Origin: Tangfeifania sp.
GTDB lineage: Bacteria > Bacteroidota > Bacteroidia > Bacteroidales > Prolixibacteraceae
Direction: 5' to 3'
Length of the DNA: 5,127 bases
NCBI GenBank assembly: GCA_018400515.1
Contig: JAGYMR010000210.1
Location: 1-5,127, forward strand
How positions within the stretch are numbered: position 1 is the stretch's first letter; each line of letters starts with the position of its first letter. The notes under the pieces are model-generated. The model made no database searches, was not told the DNA's origin, and saw only the letters and a list, made by a program, of their open reading frames with translations. The position numbers were made by a program, and so were the translations under genes. This document shows positions 1-5,127 of this stretch, in pieces.

Positions 1-9
1 TTTTTTATC

Positions 10-813
10 ATGATCGCTTTTCCAAATGCAAAAATAAATATCGGCCTCCATGTGATTTCCCAAAGAGCCGATGGGTATCATCATCTTGAAACTGTTTTTT
101 ACCCGGTGCAGCTGACAGATGCCCTGGAAATGGCAGAATCAAGTGAACCAAAATTAACGTTATCAGGAATTCCTGTCAACGAACCTCCTGGCAACAACCT
201 GGTGCTTAAAGCCTGGCGTTTGCTGAAAGATGATTTTGACATTCCTCCTGTCCAATTTCATTTGCATAAAATGATTCCACCTGGTGCCGGTTTGGGCGGT
301 GGTTCTTCCGATGCTGCATTTACTCTTAAAATGCTGAATGACTATTTCAGGCTTTCATTAAATGCGGAACAATTAAAAGGATATGCAACAAAAATCGGGG
401 CTGACTGTTCCTTTTTCATTGAAAACAAACCTGCTTTTGCAACAGGCATTGGCGACCGCCTCCATTCCCTAAAAATCGATCTTTCCGGATTCCAGGTGGT
501 TATACTAAAACCGGAATGTTCGGTTAGTACCCGGGAAGCCTTTAAAAATGTGCATCCGGCTCCGCCTGCTTTCAATTTAAAAAAAATAGAAACACTGCCA
601 GTGGAGCAGTGGAAAAATGTTGTTGTAAATGATTTCGAAAAAAGTGTTTTTCCCCTTTATCCCGAAATTGAAAAATCCAAAAAAAATCTTTACCAACTTG
701 GTGCCCTGTATGCTTCCATGTCGGGCAGCGGATCAGCTGTTTTTGGCATCTTTCGTCATTTGCCGGCAAATTTCAGTAAAAAAATAACGGAAGGCACCCT
801 CATGTACCGCTAA
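10..813 (+). CDS. ispE: 4-diphosphocytidyl-2-C-methyl-D-erythritol kinase (IspE)
   Basis: This cytoplasmic GHMP-family kinase phosphorylates the 2-hydroxyl of 4-diphosphocytidyl-2-C-methyl-D-erythritol with ATP, a middle step of the MEP route to isoprenoid precursors. Three family signatures are visible. The first is the N-terminal PNAKINIGLHV (residues 5-15), with the expected active-site Lys8. The second is the glycine-rich ATP loop PPGAGLGGGSSDAA (90-103). The third is the C-terminal GHMP motif MSGSGSAVFG (237-246). The GADCSFF segment (130-136) supplies the probable catalytic Asp132. DGYHHLETVFYPV (21-33) is the usual substrate-side segment. The length of 267 residues is slightly shorter than the E. 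coli enzyme and normal for Bacteroidota. The ATG at base 10 is chosen because the conserved PNAK motif follows at once; only nine bases upstream are visible, so operon partners and ribosome binding cannot be judged. The gene is complete and converges on the response regulator gene, with 6 bp between the stop codons. Confidence 0.97.
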   Translation: MIAFPNAKINIGLHVISQRADGYHHLETVFYPVQLTDALEMAESSEPKLTLSGIPVNEPPGNNLVLKAWRLLKDDFDIPPVQFHLHKMIPPGAGLGGGSSDAAFTLKMLNDYFRLSLNAEQLKGYATKIGADCSFFIENKPAFATGIGDRLHSLKIDLSGFQVVILKPECSVSTREAFKNVHPAPPAFNLKKIETLPVEQWKNVVVNDFEKSVFPLYPEIEKSKKNLYQLGALYASMSGSGSAVFGIFRHLPANFSKKITEGTLMYR

Positions 814-836
814 AATCCGTTATTTGCCGATTTTTT
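778..836. terminator. Candidate bidirectional terminator between ispE and the response regulator gene
   Basis: A perfect 10-bp inverted repeat pairs AAATAACGGA (782-791) with TCCGTTATTT (816-825) across a 24-base loop. Read leftward, the stem runs straight into a T7 tract (complement of A7 at 778-784). Read rightward, a T6 tract at 831-836 follows after five bases. It therefore has the form of a two-way Rho-independent terminator for the convergent genes. The left arm lies in the last codons of ispE and the right arm overlaps the stop codon and final codons of the regulator, so both gene ends are part of the structure. The stem is AT-rich and the loop long, so strength is uncertain. Confidence 0.5.
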
Positions 837-1998
837 GATCAATAGGCATGGAATACTTTAACACATCTTCACCGGTAATTTTTTTGTCGCACAGGATTAT
901 CAGACGTTCAATCACATTGCGTAATTCCCGGATGTTTCCCGTCCAGTTAATTTTTTGAAGTTCAACGATGGCACTATCGGTTATTGATTTTTCGGGCATT
1001 CCATATTCACTGCAAATCTGGCTGATAAAATGACTGGCCAGCAGGGGTATATCTTCCAAACGCTCGTTCAAGCCAGGTACGTGAATCAATATTACACTGA
1101 GGCGATGGTATAAATCTTCCCTGAAACGATTCTCACGAATTTCTTCAGAAATATTTTTATTTGTAGCGGCAAGCAACCGTACATCCACTGTGATATGCTT
1201 ATCGCCTCCCACCCGGGAAATGACACTTTCCTGGAGTGCTCGCAATACTTTTGACTGCGCCGAAAGGCTCATATCCCCAATTTCGTCGAGAAAAAGCGTA
1301 CCCCCGGTGGCTTGTTCAAATTTCCCTTTTCGCTGTTTCAGTGCCGTCGTGAACGCCCCCTTTTCGTGGCCGAACAGTTCACTTTCAATCAATTCGGAAG
1401 GAATGGCTGCACAGTTGACCTCCACAAAAGGACCAGCCGATCGTTTGCTTTTTTCGTGAATACGGTGGGCTACCAGTTCTTTTCCTGTTCCGTTCGCACC
1501 GGTGATTAAAACACGGGCATCGGTAGGCGCCACCCGGTCAGCCATTTCAATCACCTTTTTTATGGCTGGAGATTCCCCTACGATTTTATATTTTTTGCTA
1601 ACCTTCTTTTTCAGGTTCCTGGTTTCATTTACCAGGGTTGATTTGTCCATTGCATTACGAATAGTAATCAGCAGGCGGTTCAGATCGAGAGGTTTTTCAA
1701 TAAAATCGTAAGCCCCTTTTTTTATCGACTCCACTGCAGTATCAATATTCCCGTGCCCTGAAATCATGACGACCGGCGTATCGGAAGCAAGGGAGTAAAT
1801 CTGCTCCAGGACTTCAATGCCATCGAGGCCCGGCATTTTTATATCGCAAAGAACAATATCGTATTCTCCCTGCTTTACTTTATCGATCCCTTTCTTCCCG
1901 TCCTCAGCAAGATCAACTTCGTATTTTTCGTATTCCAGGATATCCTTCAACGTATTGCGTATACTCCGTTCATCGTCAATTACAAGTATTTTTGACAT
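820..1998 (-). CDS. Sigma-54-type (NtrC family) response regulator lacking a DNA-binding domain
   Basis: This is a cytoplasmic two-component response regulator of 392 residues. An N-terminal receiver domain (about 1-120) has the acidic pair Asp8/Asp9, phospho-acceptor Asp52 (LCDIKMPG), Ser80 and Lys102 (KP). A charged linker leads to a sigma-54-interacting AAA+ ATPase (about 138-365) with Walker A GANGTGKE (167-174), Walker B GTLFLDEIGD (233-242), the probable arginine-finger segment FREDLYHRL (292-300) and the sensor II segment WTGNIREL (352-359). The sigma-54 contact loop reads GAFTTA (214-219) where most family members have GAFTGA. The protein ends about 30 residues after sensor II, so the Fis-type helix-turn-helix usual in NtrC-like proteins is absent. 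From memory, close relatives of this length without a helix-turn-helix are widespread in Bacteroidota, so this is probably not a truncation. The ATG at 1998-1996 is followed at once by the receiver start MSKILVIDDE; an AAAGGGG sits only 2 bases upstream. No partner histidine kinase is in the window. Confidence 0.96.
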   Translation of the reverse strand: MSKILVIDDERSIRNTLKDILEYEKYEVDLAEDGKKGIDKVKQGEYDIVLCDIKMPGLDGIEVLEQIYSLASDTPVVMISGHGNIDTAVESIKKGAYDFIEKPLDLNRLLITIRNAMDKSTLVNETRNLKKKVSKKYKIVGESPAIKKVIEMADRVAPTDARVLITGANGTGKELVAHRIHEKSKRSAGPFVEVNCAAIPSELIESELFGHEKGAFTTALKQRKGKFEQATGGTLFLDEIGDMSLSAQSKVLRALQESVISRVGGDKHITVDVRLLAATNKNISEEIRENRFREDLYHRLSVILIHVPGLNERLEDIPLLASHFISQICSEYGMPEKSITDSAIVELQKINWTGNIRELRNVIERLIILCDKKITGEDVLKYSMPIDQKIGK

Positions 1999-2019
1999 AA
2001 CCCCTTTGCTTTAAAACCA

Positions 2020-2027
2020 CAAATTTA
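2020..2027 (-). promoter_or_regulatory. Candidate Bacteroidota -7 promoter box for the response regulator gene
   Basis: On the minus strand the sequence TAAATTTG matches the Bacteroidota -7 consensus TAnnTTTG at every fixed position, and it lies 21 bases upstream of the regulator ATG. The 5' leader would be short, roughly 10-20 bases. I see no clear TTTG -33 box at the expected spacing; the nearest candidate is a TTTT at 2051-2054, which is slightly too far away. The call therefore rests on one short motif in a suitable place. Confidence 0.35.
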
Positions 2028-2062
2028 ATCACCTGCGGGGAATAATAATGAAAATCCGAAGG

Positions 2063-2089
2063 AAATAAAAAGGCAATCATAAAGTTACC
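2063..2089 (-). terminator. Weak candidate terminator downstream of the receptor and small ORF
   Basis: Read on the minus strand, GGTAA (2089-2085) can pair with TTGCC (2076-2072) across an 8-base loop; one of the five pairs is a G-U wobble. The tract TTTTTATTT (2071-2063) follows directly. It lies about 60 bases past the stop of the small ORF and upstream of the regulator's promoter-like box, which is where a terminator separating the two leftward units would be expected. The stem is short, so the call is tentative. Confidence 0.3.
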
Positions 2090-2148
2090 AGGTTCCTTCC
2101 GGGACGGGAGCAACATTTTTCGGACAGAATCACGGGAATATGAACGGT

Positions 2149-2394
2149 TTAACACCCTCCCTGAATAGTCACTGCTTCCCGCTTCACAGGTGCACCAATA
2201 TTTCCGACGGAATTTACCAAATCCTCCATTTTCCCGGCAGCTGTACTCCGGAAATTATACACCTCCGGTTTTGTTTTAGGAGCATCTGCCGGTGGTGGCT
2301 CCGCCTCAAAAAACATTTCCCGGAACTCTTCCGAGCTTTCCTGCAAAATATAATTTTCAGAATTACCAATATATTTTGCTTTCAGGCATGCCAT
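2149..2394 (-). CDS. Hypothetical small protein downstream of the TonB-dependent receptor
   Basis: An ORF of 81 codons from the ATG at 2394-2392, of a family I do not recognise. It starts MACLKAKYIGNSENY and continues through an acidic stretch (ESSEEFREMFFEAE) and a proline-rich hinge (PPPADAPKTKP) to a C-terminus rich in small and charged residues that ends IQGGC. There is no signal peptide, membrane segment or known motif. Its ATG lies 22 bp past the receptor's stop codon on the same strand, so co-transcription and possible translational coupling are likely. A TTG (2403-2401) and a GTG (2400-2398) are in-frame alternative starts adding 3 and 2 residues, and the frame is open back to a TGA inside the receptor's last codons. 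No clear ribosome-binding site is seen. The balanced composition and like-strand position favour a real gene; the opposite-strand frame over the same bases looks like a shadow, rich in Cys, His and Pro. Function is unknown. Confidence 0.5.
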   Translation of the reverse strand: MACLKAKYIGNSENYILQESSEEFREMFFEAEPPPADAPKTKPEVYNFRSTAAGKMEDLVNSVGNIGAPVKREAVTIQGGC

Positions 2395-2416
2395 CCGCAC
2401 CAAGGCTTCTGCGCAA

Positions 2417-4972
2417 TCAAAATTTCCATGTCATTTTCACACCCACCATCCGCGGCGGCCCGGGTACAAAGGAAGGTATCCCGAACACCCCCCCCCAATG
2501 GCCGGCACTGGAAAGAACTTCTTCTTCCAGCAGGTTGGTGCCGTAAATATTCAGAATAACATGAGGGTCAGCCAGTTCCAGTCCAATATTCATATTTAAT
2601 AATCCATAAGCGGGTTGTTCCAGATACGCTATGTTGGCTCCGGTAAACCAGAAGTGTGACTTCCATGCATACCAGGGAGTTGCAAATATCCGCAGGGAAG
2701 GCAAAATGTTTGCATGTGCCCTAAAACCGGCGGTATAACTATGTTCCGGCGCAAGAGCAAAGCTGTTCCCGGCATATGAAAAAGGTTGACCGGCCACCCC
2801 GGTGGAATCGAACCCGGATTGAAGCCAGGCATAGTTTCCAAACACATCCAAACCCCGGATAACAGCCACCCGCAATCCGGTTTCAGCACCATAGGAAGTT
2901 GCTTTCCCGTTGGCAGCCAGCAGTCCGGTTCCAGGAGTCCCCTTCCATTGAAGGGTATGTACGTTGATATGATTCCGGTAATACCCCGTAACATCCCAGT
3001 AAATCCGTTGCCAAAAAACCATCTTCCAGCCTGCTTCGAGGCTATTCACTTTTTCGTCATCAAGGGTTTGCGGTCTCCCGTCCCATGTGAATTGCAGCAC
3101 CGGCGGCCTCCTTCCACGGGCAGCATTGATAAAATAACGTATATTTTCATTCCAACGGTAGGTAATTCCGGCCTGTCCGGTAAAAGACAAACCATTTTTT
3201 TGAAGGTTCTGCATTGTTACAGGCTTGTAAAGCAAATTGGGCGCTGAGCCTGTCAACTGTCCCAGGGTCGATTGCCCGCCACCGGTATGGGATACTTCAT
3301 GCGACAGTTTAAGGCGCTCGTAAAATCCCCGCACCCCGCCGGTAAAAAACAGCCTGCGCGTCAGCTGATGCGTCAGATGGAACCAGGCCTGTACCGACTG
3401 TGTGGAAAACTTCTGAAAAACTTCTTCGCTGTGGTCTCCTGATAACGGATAACCCGCCATGGGATTAGGATTCAATGGTTGCGGCTTCACCGGAAAACGG
3501 CTTTCAGCCGGCATGACAAAATTGCCGGGATCATTTAAAATATGAAAGAGCAGCTGATCATTGGAGGATAATCCCTGCACATGCTCCCTCCTTTCACTAC
3601 GGTAACTCATCCCGGCAGAACCGTTGGTCCGGCTTCTCCGCGAAAAATTCATCCTGACTTCCTGGAAAAACAAATCTGCATCTGATTCCTGATTCATGCC
3701 GAGTGCAGTTGCAGCCGTTCCATCTGCATCCAGGTTTGCCGCAGTACCAGCCTTTCTGTATGAACTGACGGAGGTCCAGTAATTATGCTCATTTCTGAAA
3801 AAACGGTAAGTAAGCGTTGCATCCATTAACTCCTTTTCTGCGCCCAAATCTTCCCCCTTCCCCAGCGAGGCACGGTAACTGAATATATCTGTTTCTCCTT
3901 CTTCATTGGGAATCCAGCCGTTCATAAAAGCCATCCCGGTTTCATCTTCTTTCTGATAGTTCAGTGCCAAATCAATTTTATGATTGAATGCCGGTAAAAA
4001 ACGCACGGAAAATCTTCCTCCGTAACTTTCCCCGCCATTCAGTGTTCCACCCAATGTATTTTCCACATAACCATCCTGTTCATGATACATCCCCGCAGCC
4101 CGCACAAAAAGCATGTCTTCAACCACCGGGAAATTCACAGCTGTCCGAACCGTTTTTTTTCCGAAATTACCGCCACCGGCAGTCAGATATCCTTCAAAAT
4201 CATTTTGTGGTTTTTTGCTGATGAAATGAACAGCTCCGCCGGAAGCATTTCTTCCAAAAAGAGTATTTTGCGGCCCCCTGATCACTTCTGTACGCTCCAT
4301 ATCAATCAGGTCGGCAGAGAATCCGACCGGTTGAATCACGGGAACCCCATCGGAAAACATGGCTACTGAGGATGACACACCTGGAAAACCAACACTGCCC
4401 GTTGAACCGCGAATGGAAAAACCGGAAGTGCCTGATCCCGGATTTTCAAAATCCAGCTCCGGGATAAAACCCGCCAGCTCCGAAAGATCACTCATGTTCA
4501 TTCGTTCGGTAAATGATGCGGAAACAGCCGATATACCCGTGGAAACGTCAGGGATTTGCTGCTCCCGTTTTTGAGCTGTGACAATGAGAGGTTCCAGATG
4601 AATTTCGTCCATGTCAAGGGCAATGTAGTGGTCATTGAAACCCGGCTGTAACATATAGTCGATGGTTTTTGTCTGATAACCTATACAGGAAATTTTAATG
4701 CGCAACTTTCCTGTTGGCAAACCGGTAAGCACAAATTCTCCAAATTCATTGGTATGCACCCTCCGTTTCAATCCATCAATTTCCACGTTTACACCCGCTA
4801 AAGGAATTTTGTCTGCACTGCGTACCCTGCCCCGAAATAAAACGGAGGGAAGGCTTTGATCCAATTGTTCAACATTCCGGTATTTTCTCTTGACACGACT
4901 CCGTTTTTTTTGTTGCGCTTCTCCTGCAAAAACAAGAAAAAGCAGCAGGGAAAGAATAACAATTTTTTTCAT
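2417..4972 (-). CDS. TonB-dependent outer-membrane receptor with N-terminal carboxypeptidase-regulatory-like domain
   Basis: This 851-residue outer-membrane active transporter probably imports a siderophore, metal complex or other large nutrient using energy from TonB-ExbBD; the substrate cannot be read from the sequence. In order it has a signal peptide (1-19, hydrophobic core IVILSLLLFLVFA, likely cleavage after AGEA), a very basic stretch (22-32), a carboxypeptidase-regulatory-like beta domain (about 44-120, with PLAGVNVEIDG and TNEFGEFVLTGLPTG), a TonB-box-like segment LEPLIVTAQKRE (126-137), a plug (about 139-255, with FSIRGSTGS and EVIRGPQNTLFGRNASGG) and a beta-barrel to the end. The C-terminus PSFVPGPPRMVGVKMTWKF ends in the terminal Phe expected for barrel assembly. 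The plug resembles iron-complex or sphingomonad-type receptors more than SusC, and no SusD gene follows. The ATG at 4972-4970 directly precedes the signal peptide. A run of nine G lies in codons 826-829. The coding frame is intact. Confidence 0.96.
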   Translation of the reverse strand: MKKIVILSLLLFLVFAGEAQQKKRSRVKRKYRNVEQLDQSLPSVLFRGRVRSADKIPLAGVNVEIDGLKRRVHTNEFGEFVLTGLPTGKLRIKISCIGYQTKTIDYMLQPGFNDHYIALDMDEIHLEPLIVTAQKREQQIPDVSTGISAVSASFTERMNMSDLSELAGFIPELDFENPGSGTSGFSIRGSTGSVGFPGVSSSVAMFSDGVPVIQPVGFSADLIDMERTEVIRGPQNTLFGRNASGGAVHFISKKPQNDFEGYLTAGGGNFGKKTVRTAVNFPVVEDMLFVRAAGMYHEQDGYVENTLGGTLNGGESYGGRFSVRFLPAFNHKIDLALNYQKEDETGMAFMNGWIPNEEGETDIFSYRASLGKGEDLGAEKELMDATLTYRFFRNEHNYWTSVSSYRKAGTAANLDADGTAATALGMNQESDADLFFQEVRMNFSRRSRTNGSAGMSYRSERREHVQGLSSNDQLLFHILNDPGNFVMPAESRFPVKPQPLNPNPMAGYPLSGDHSEEVFQKFSTQSVQAWFHLTHQLTRRLFFTGGVRGFYERLKLSHEVSHTGGGQSTLGQLTGSAPNLLYKPVTMQNLQKNGLSFTGQAGITYRWNENIRYFINAARGRRPPVLQFTWDGRPQTLDDEKVNSLEAGWKMVFWQRIYWDVTGYYRNHINVHTLQWKGTPGTGLLAANGKATSYGAETGLRVAVIRGLDVFGNYAWLQSGFDSTGVAGQPFSYAGNSFALAPEHSYTAGFRAHANILPSLRIFATPWYAWKSHFWFTGANIAYLEQPAYGLLNMNIGLELADPHVILNIYGTNLLEEEVLSSAGHWGGVFGIPSFVPGPPRMVGVKMTWKF
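2488..2496 (-). repeat. G9 homopolymer in the receptor coding sequence
   Basis: Nine consecutive G on the coding strand (C on the plus strand) encode parts of Trp826-Gly827-Gly828-Val829 near the receptor's C-terminus. With nine G the frame continues to the natural terminal Phe. With ten G it would read an unrelated tail ending GWHA, with its stop past the normal one. With eight G it would stop early after GWWV. Either change removes the last barrel strand. The tract has the form of a slipped-strand contingency repeat, but it is also a place where base-calling errors are common. Confidence 0.9.
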
Positions 4973-4973
4973 C

Positions 4974-5026
4974 TCATTATAATTGTTAATTTTTAAAGGT
5001 ATTCGATGGAACTCGCTTTATAATGA
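4974..5026 (-). promoter_or_regulatory. 9-bp inverted repeat abutting the receptor start codon (possible leader hairpin)
   Basis: TCATTATAA (4974-4982) is the exact reverse complement of TTATAATGA (5018-5026), with 35 bases between. If transcription starts upstream of 5026, the receptor mRNA leader could fold into an AT-only-rich stem ending one base before the ATG. The proximal arm also holds an out-of-frame ATG-AGA-TGA (4977-4969) whose stop overlaps the receptor start. A TACCTTTA (5001-4994), one base off the -7 consensus, could be the promoter instead; the stem would then not be transcribed whole. The AT-rich context makes chance pairing possible. Confidence 0.3.
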
Positions 5027-5036
5027 TCCATCTGTG

Positions 5037-5052
5037 TGGCAAAATTTTGTCA
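5037..5052. promoter_or_regulatory. Operator-like palindrome upstream of the receptor gene
   Basis: TGGCAAAATTTTGTCA is a 16-bp dyad with a perfect 10-bp core, CAAAATTTTG (5040-5049), and one mismatched pair in the outer arms. It lies about 65 bases upstream of the receptor ATG, a plausible position for a regulator dimer that controls uptake. It does not match the classical Fur box, and I cannot name the regulator family. The core is AT-rich, so the site is tentative. Confidence 0.35.
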
Positions 5053-5071
5053 TGCTCGTTTCATCTGTTTA

Positions 5072-5096
5072 TTTTTTTTCACGCAAAGACGCAAAG
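5072..5096. repeat. Two tandem copies of ACGCAAAG preceded by a T8 tract
   Basis: ACGCAAAG occurs twice head to tail (5081-5088 and 5089-5096), directly after T8 and one C (5072-5080). The unit is followed by GAG and an A-rich stretch. From memory, short arrays of CGCAAAG-type units are scattered through intergenic DNA in several environmental lineages including Bacteroidota; their function is not known to me. No gene start or end can be assigned between here and the window edge. Confidence 0.6.
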
Positions 5097-5127
5097 GAGA
5101 AATTAAAAATAATCAATTTCCTGTGTG

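Noticed and set aside
2092..2136. Short leftward frame reading FCPKNVAPVPEGTW before a stop, possible gene remnant
   Set aside because: A stop precedes it directly, it is only 14 codons long, and it matches nothing I know; chance is the simpler explanation.
2420..2496. Frameshift fusion of the receptor to the small ORF through the G9 tract
   Set aside because: Translating the shifted frames shows that neither joins the small ORF: the minus-one frame stops at a TGA before it, and the plus-one frame ends at a TGA in a different frame near its start.
2140..2559. Rightward 139-codon ORF opposite the small ORF and receptor end
   Set aside because: It is rich in Cys, His, Pro and Trp, has no motif, and overlaps both the certain receptor frame and the better small ORF on the other strand; it is a shadow.
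2786..3247. Rightward 153-codon ORF inside the receptor gene
   Set aside because: It lies fully within a strongly supported coding region and has low-complexity, shadow-type composition with no recognisable domain.
4153..4160. A8 tract in the receptor (codons 271-274) as a phase-variation or programmed frameshift site
   Set aside because: A8 runs also occur at 579-586 and 679-686 in ispE and at 4904-4911 in the receptor, so they look like genome background, and no stimulatory structure is evident.
5117..5127. CACACAGGAAA on the minus strand, resembling a strong ribosome-binding site
   Set aside because: No ORF of useful length follows it leftward, and Bacteroidota rarely rely on such sites.

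Overview
The window most likely comes from a member of the Bacteroidota, probably a Bacteroidales-like lineage. The evidence is an IspE of about 267 residues with a Bacteroidota-style N-terminus, a sigma-54-type response regulator that ends without a DNA-binding domain, a TonB-dependent receptor carrying an N-terminal carboxypeptidase-regulatory-like domain, a TAnnTTTG-type promoter box, and start codons without clear Shine-Dalgarno sequences. The lineage is inferred from protein style, not from a database search.

Layout from left to right. ispE (MEP isoprenoid pathway) reads rightward from base 10 and converges on a leftward response regulator gene. Only 6 bp separate the two stop codons, and a perfect 10-bp inverted repeat with T-tracts on both sides spans the junction as a shared two-way terminator candidate. 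Upstream of the regulator lies a short intergenic stretch with a promoter-like box for the regulator and a weak leftward terminator candidate. Next come a leftward small ORF of unknown function and, 22 bp upstream of its preferred ATG (13 bp from an alternative TTG), the end of a leftward 851-residue TonB-dependent outer-membrane receptor. The last 155 bases are the receptor's upstream region. They hold a palindrome that resembles an operator, a 9-bp inverted repeat next to the start codon, and a tandem ACGCAAAG repeat.

Functionally this is a housekeeping gene (ispE) beside a global-type regulator and an uptake receptor that probably forms a two-gene transcription unit with the small ORF. Nothing in the sequence ties the regulator directly to the receptor. 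No SusD-type partner follows the receptor, so it is not a standard SusC/SusD pair. The most notable signals are an uninterrupted G9 tract near the 3' end of the receptor gene, which could act as a slipped-strand on/off switch, and the regulator's double departure from the NtrC standard (no helix-turn-helix domain, and GAFTTA in place of GAFTGA). I found no RNA gene, CRISPR array or insertion sequence, and no convincing evidence of a wholly new system.
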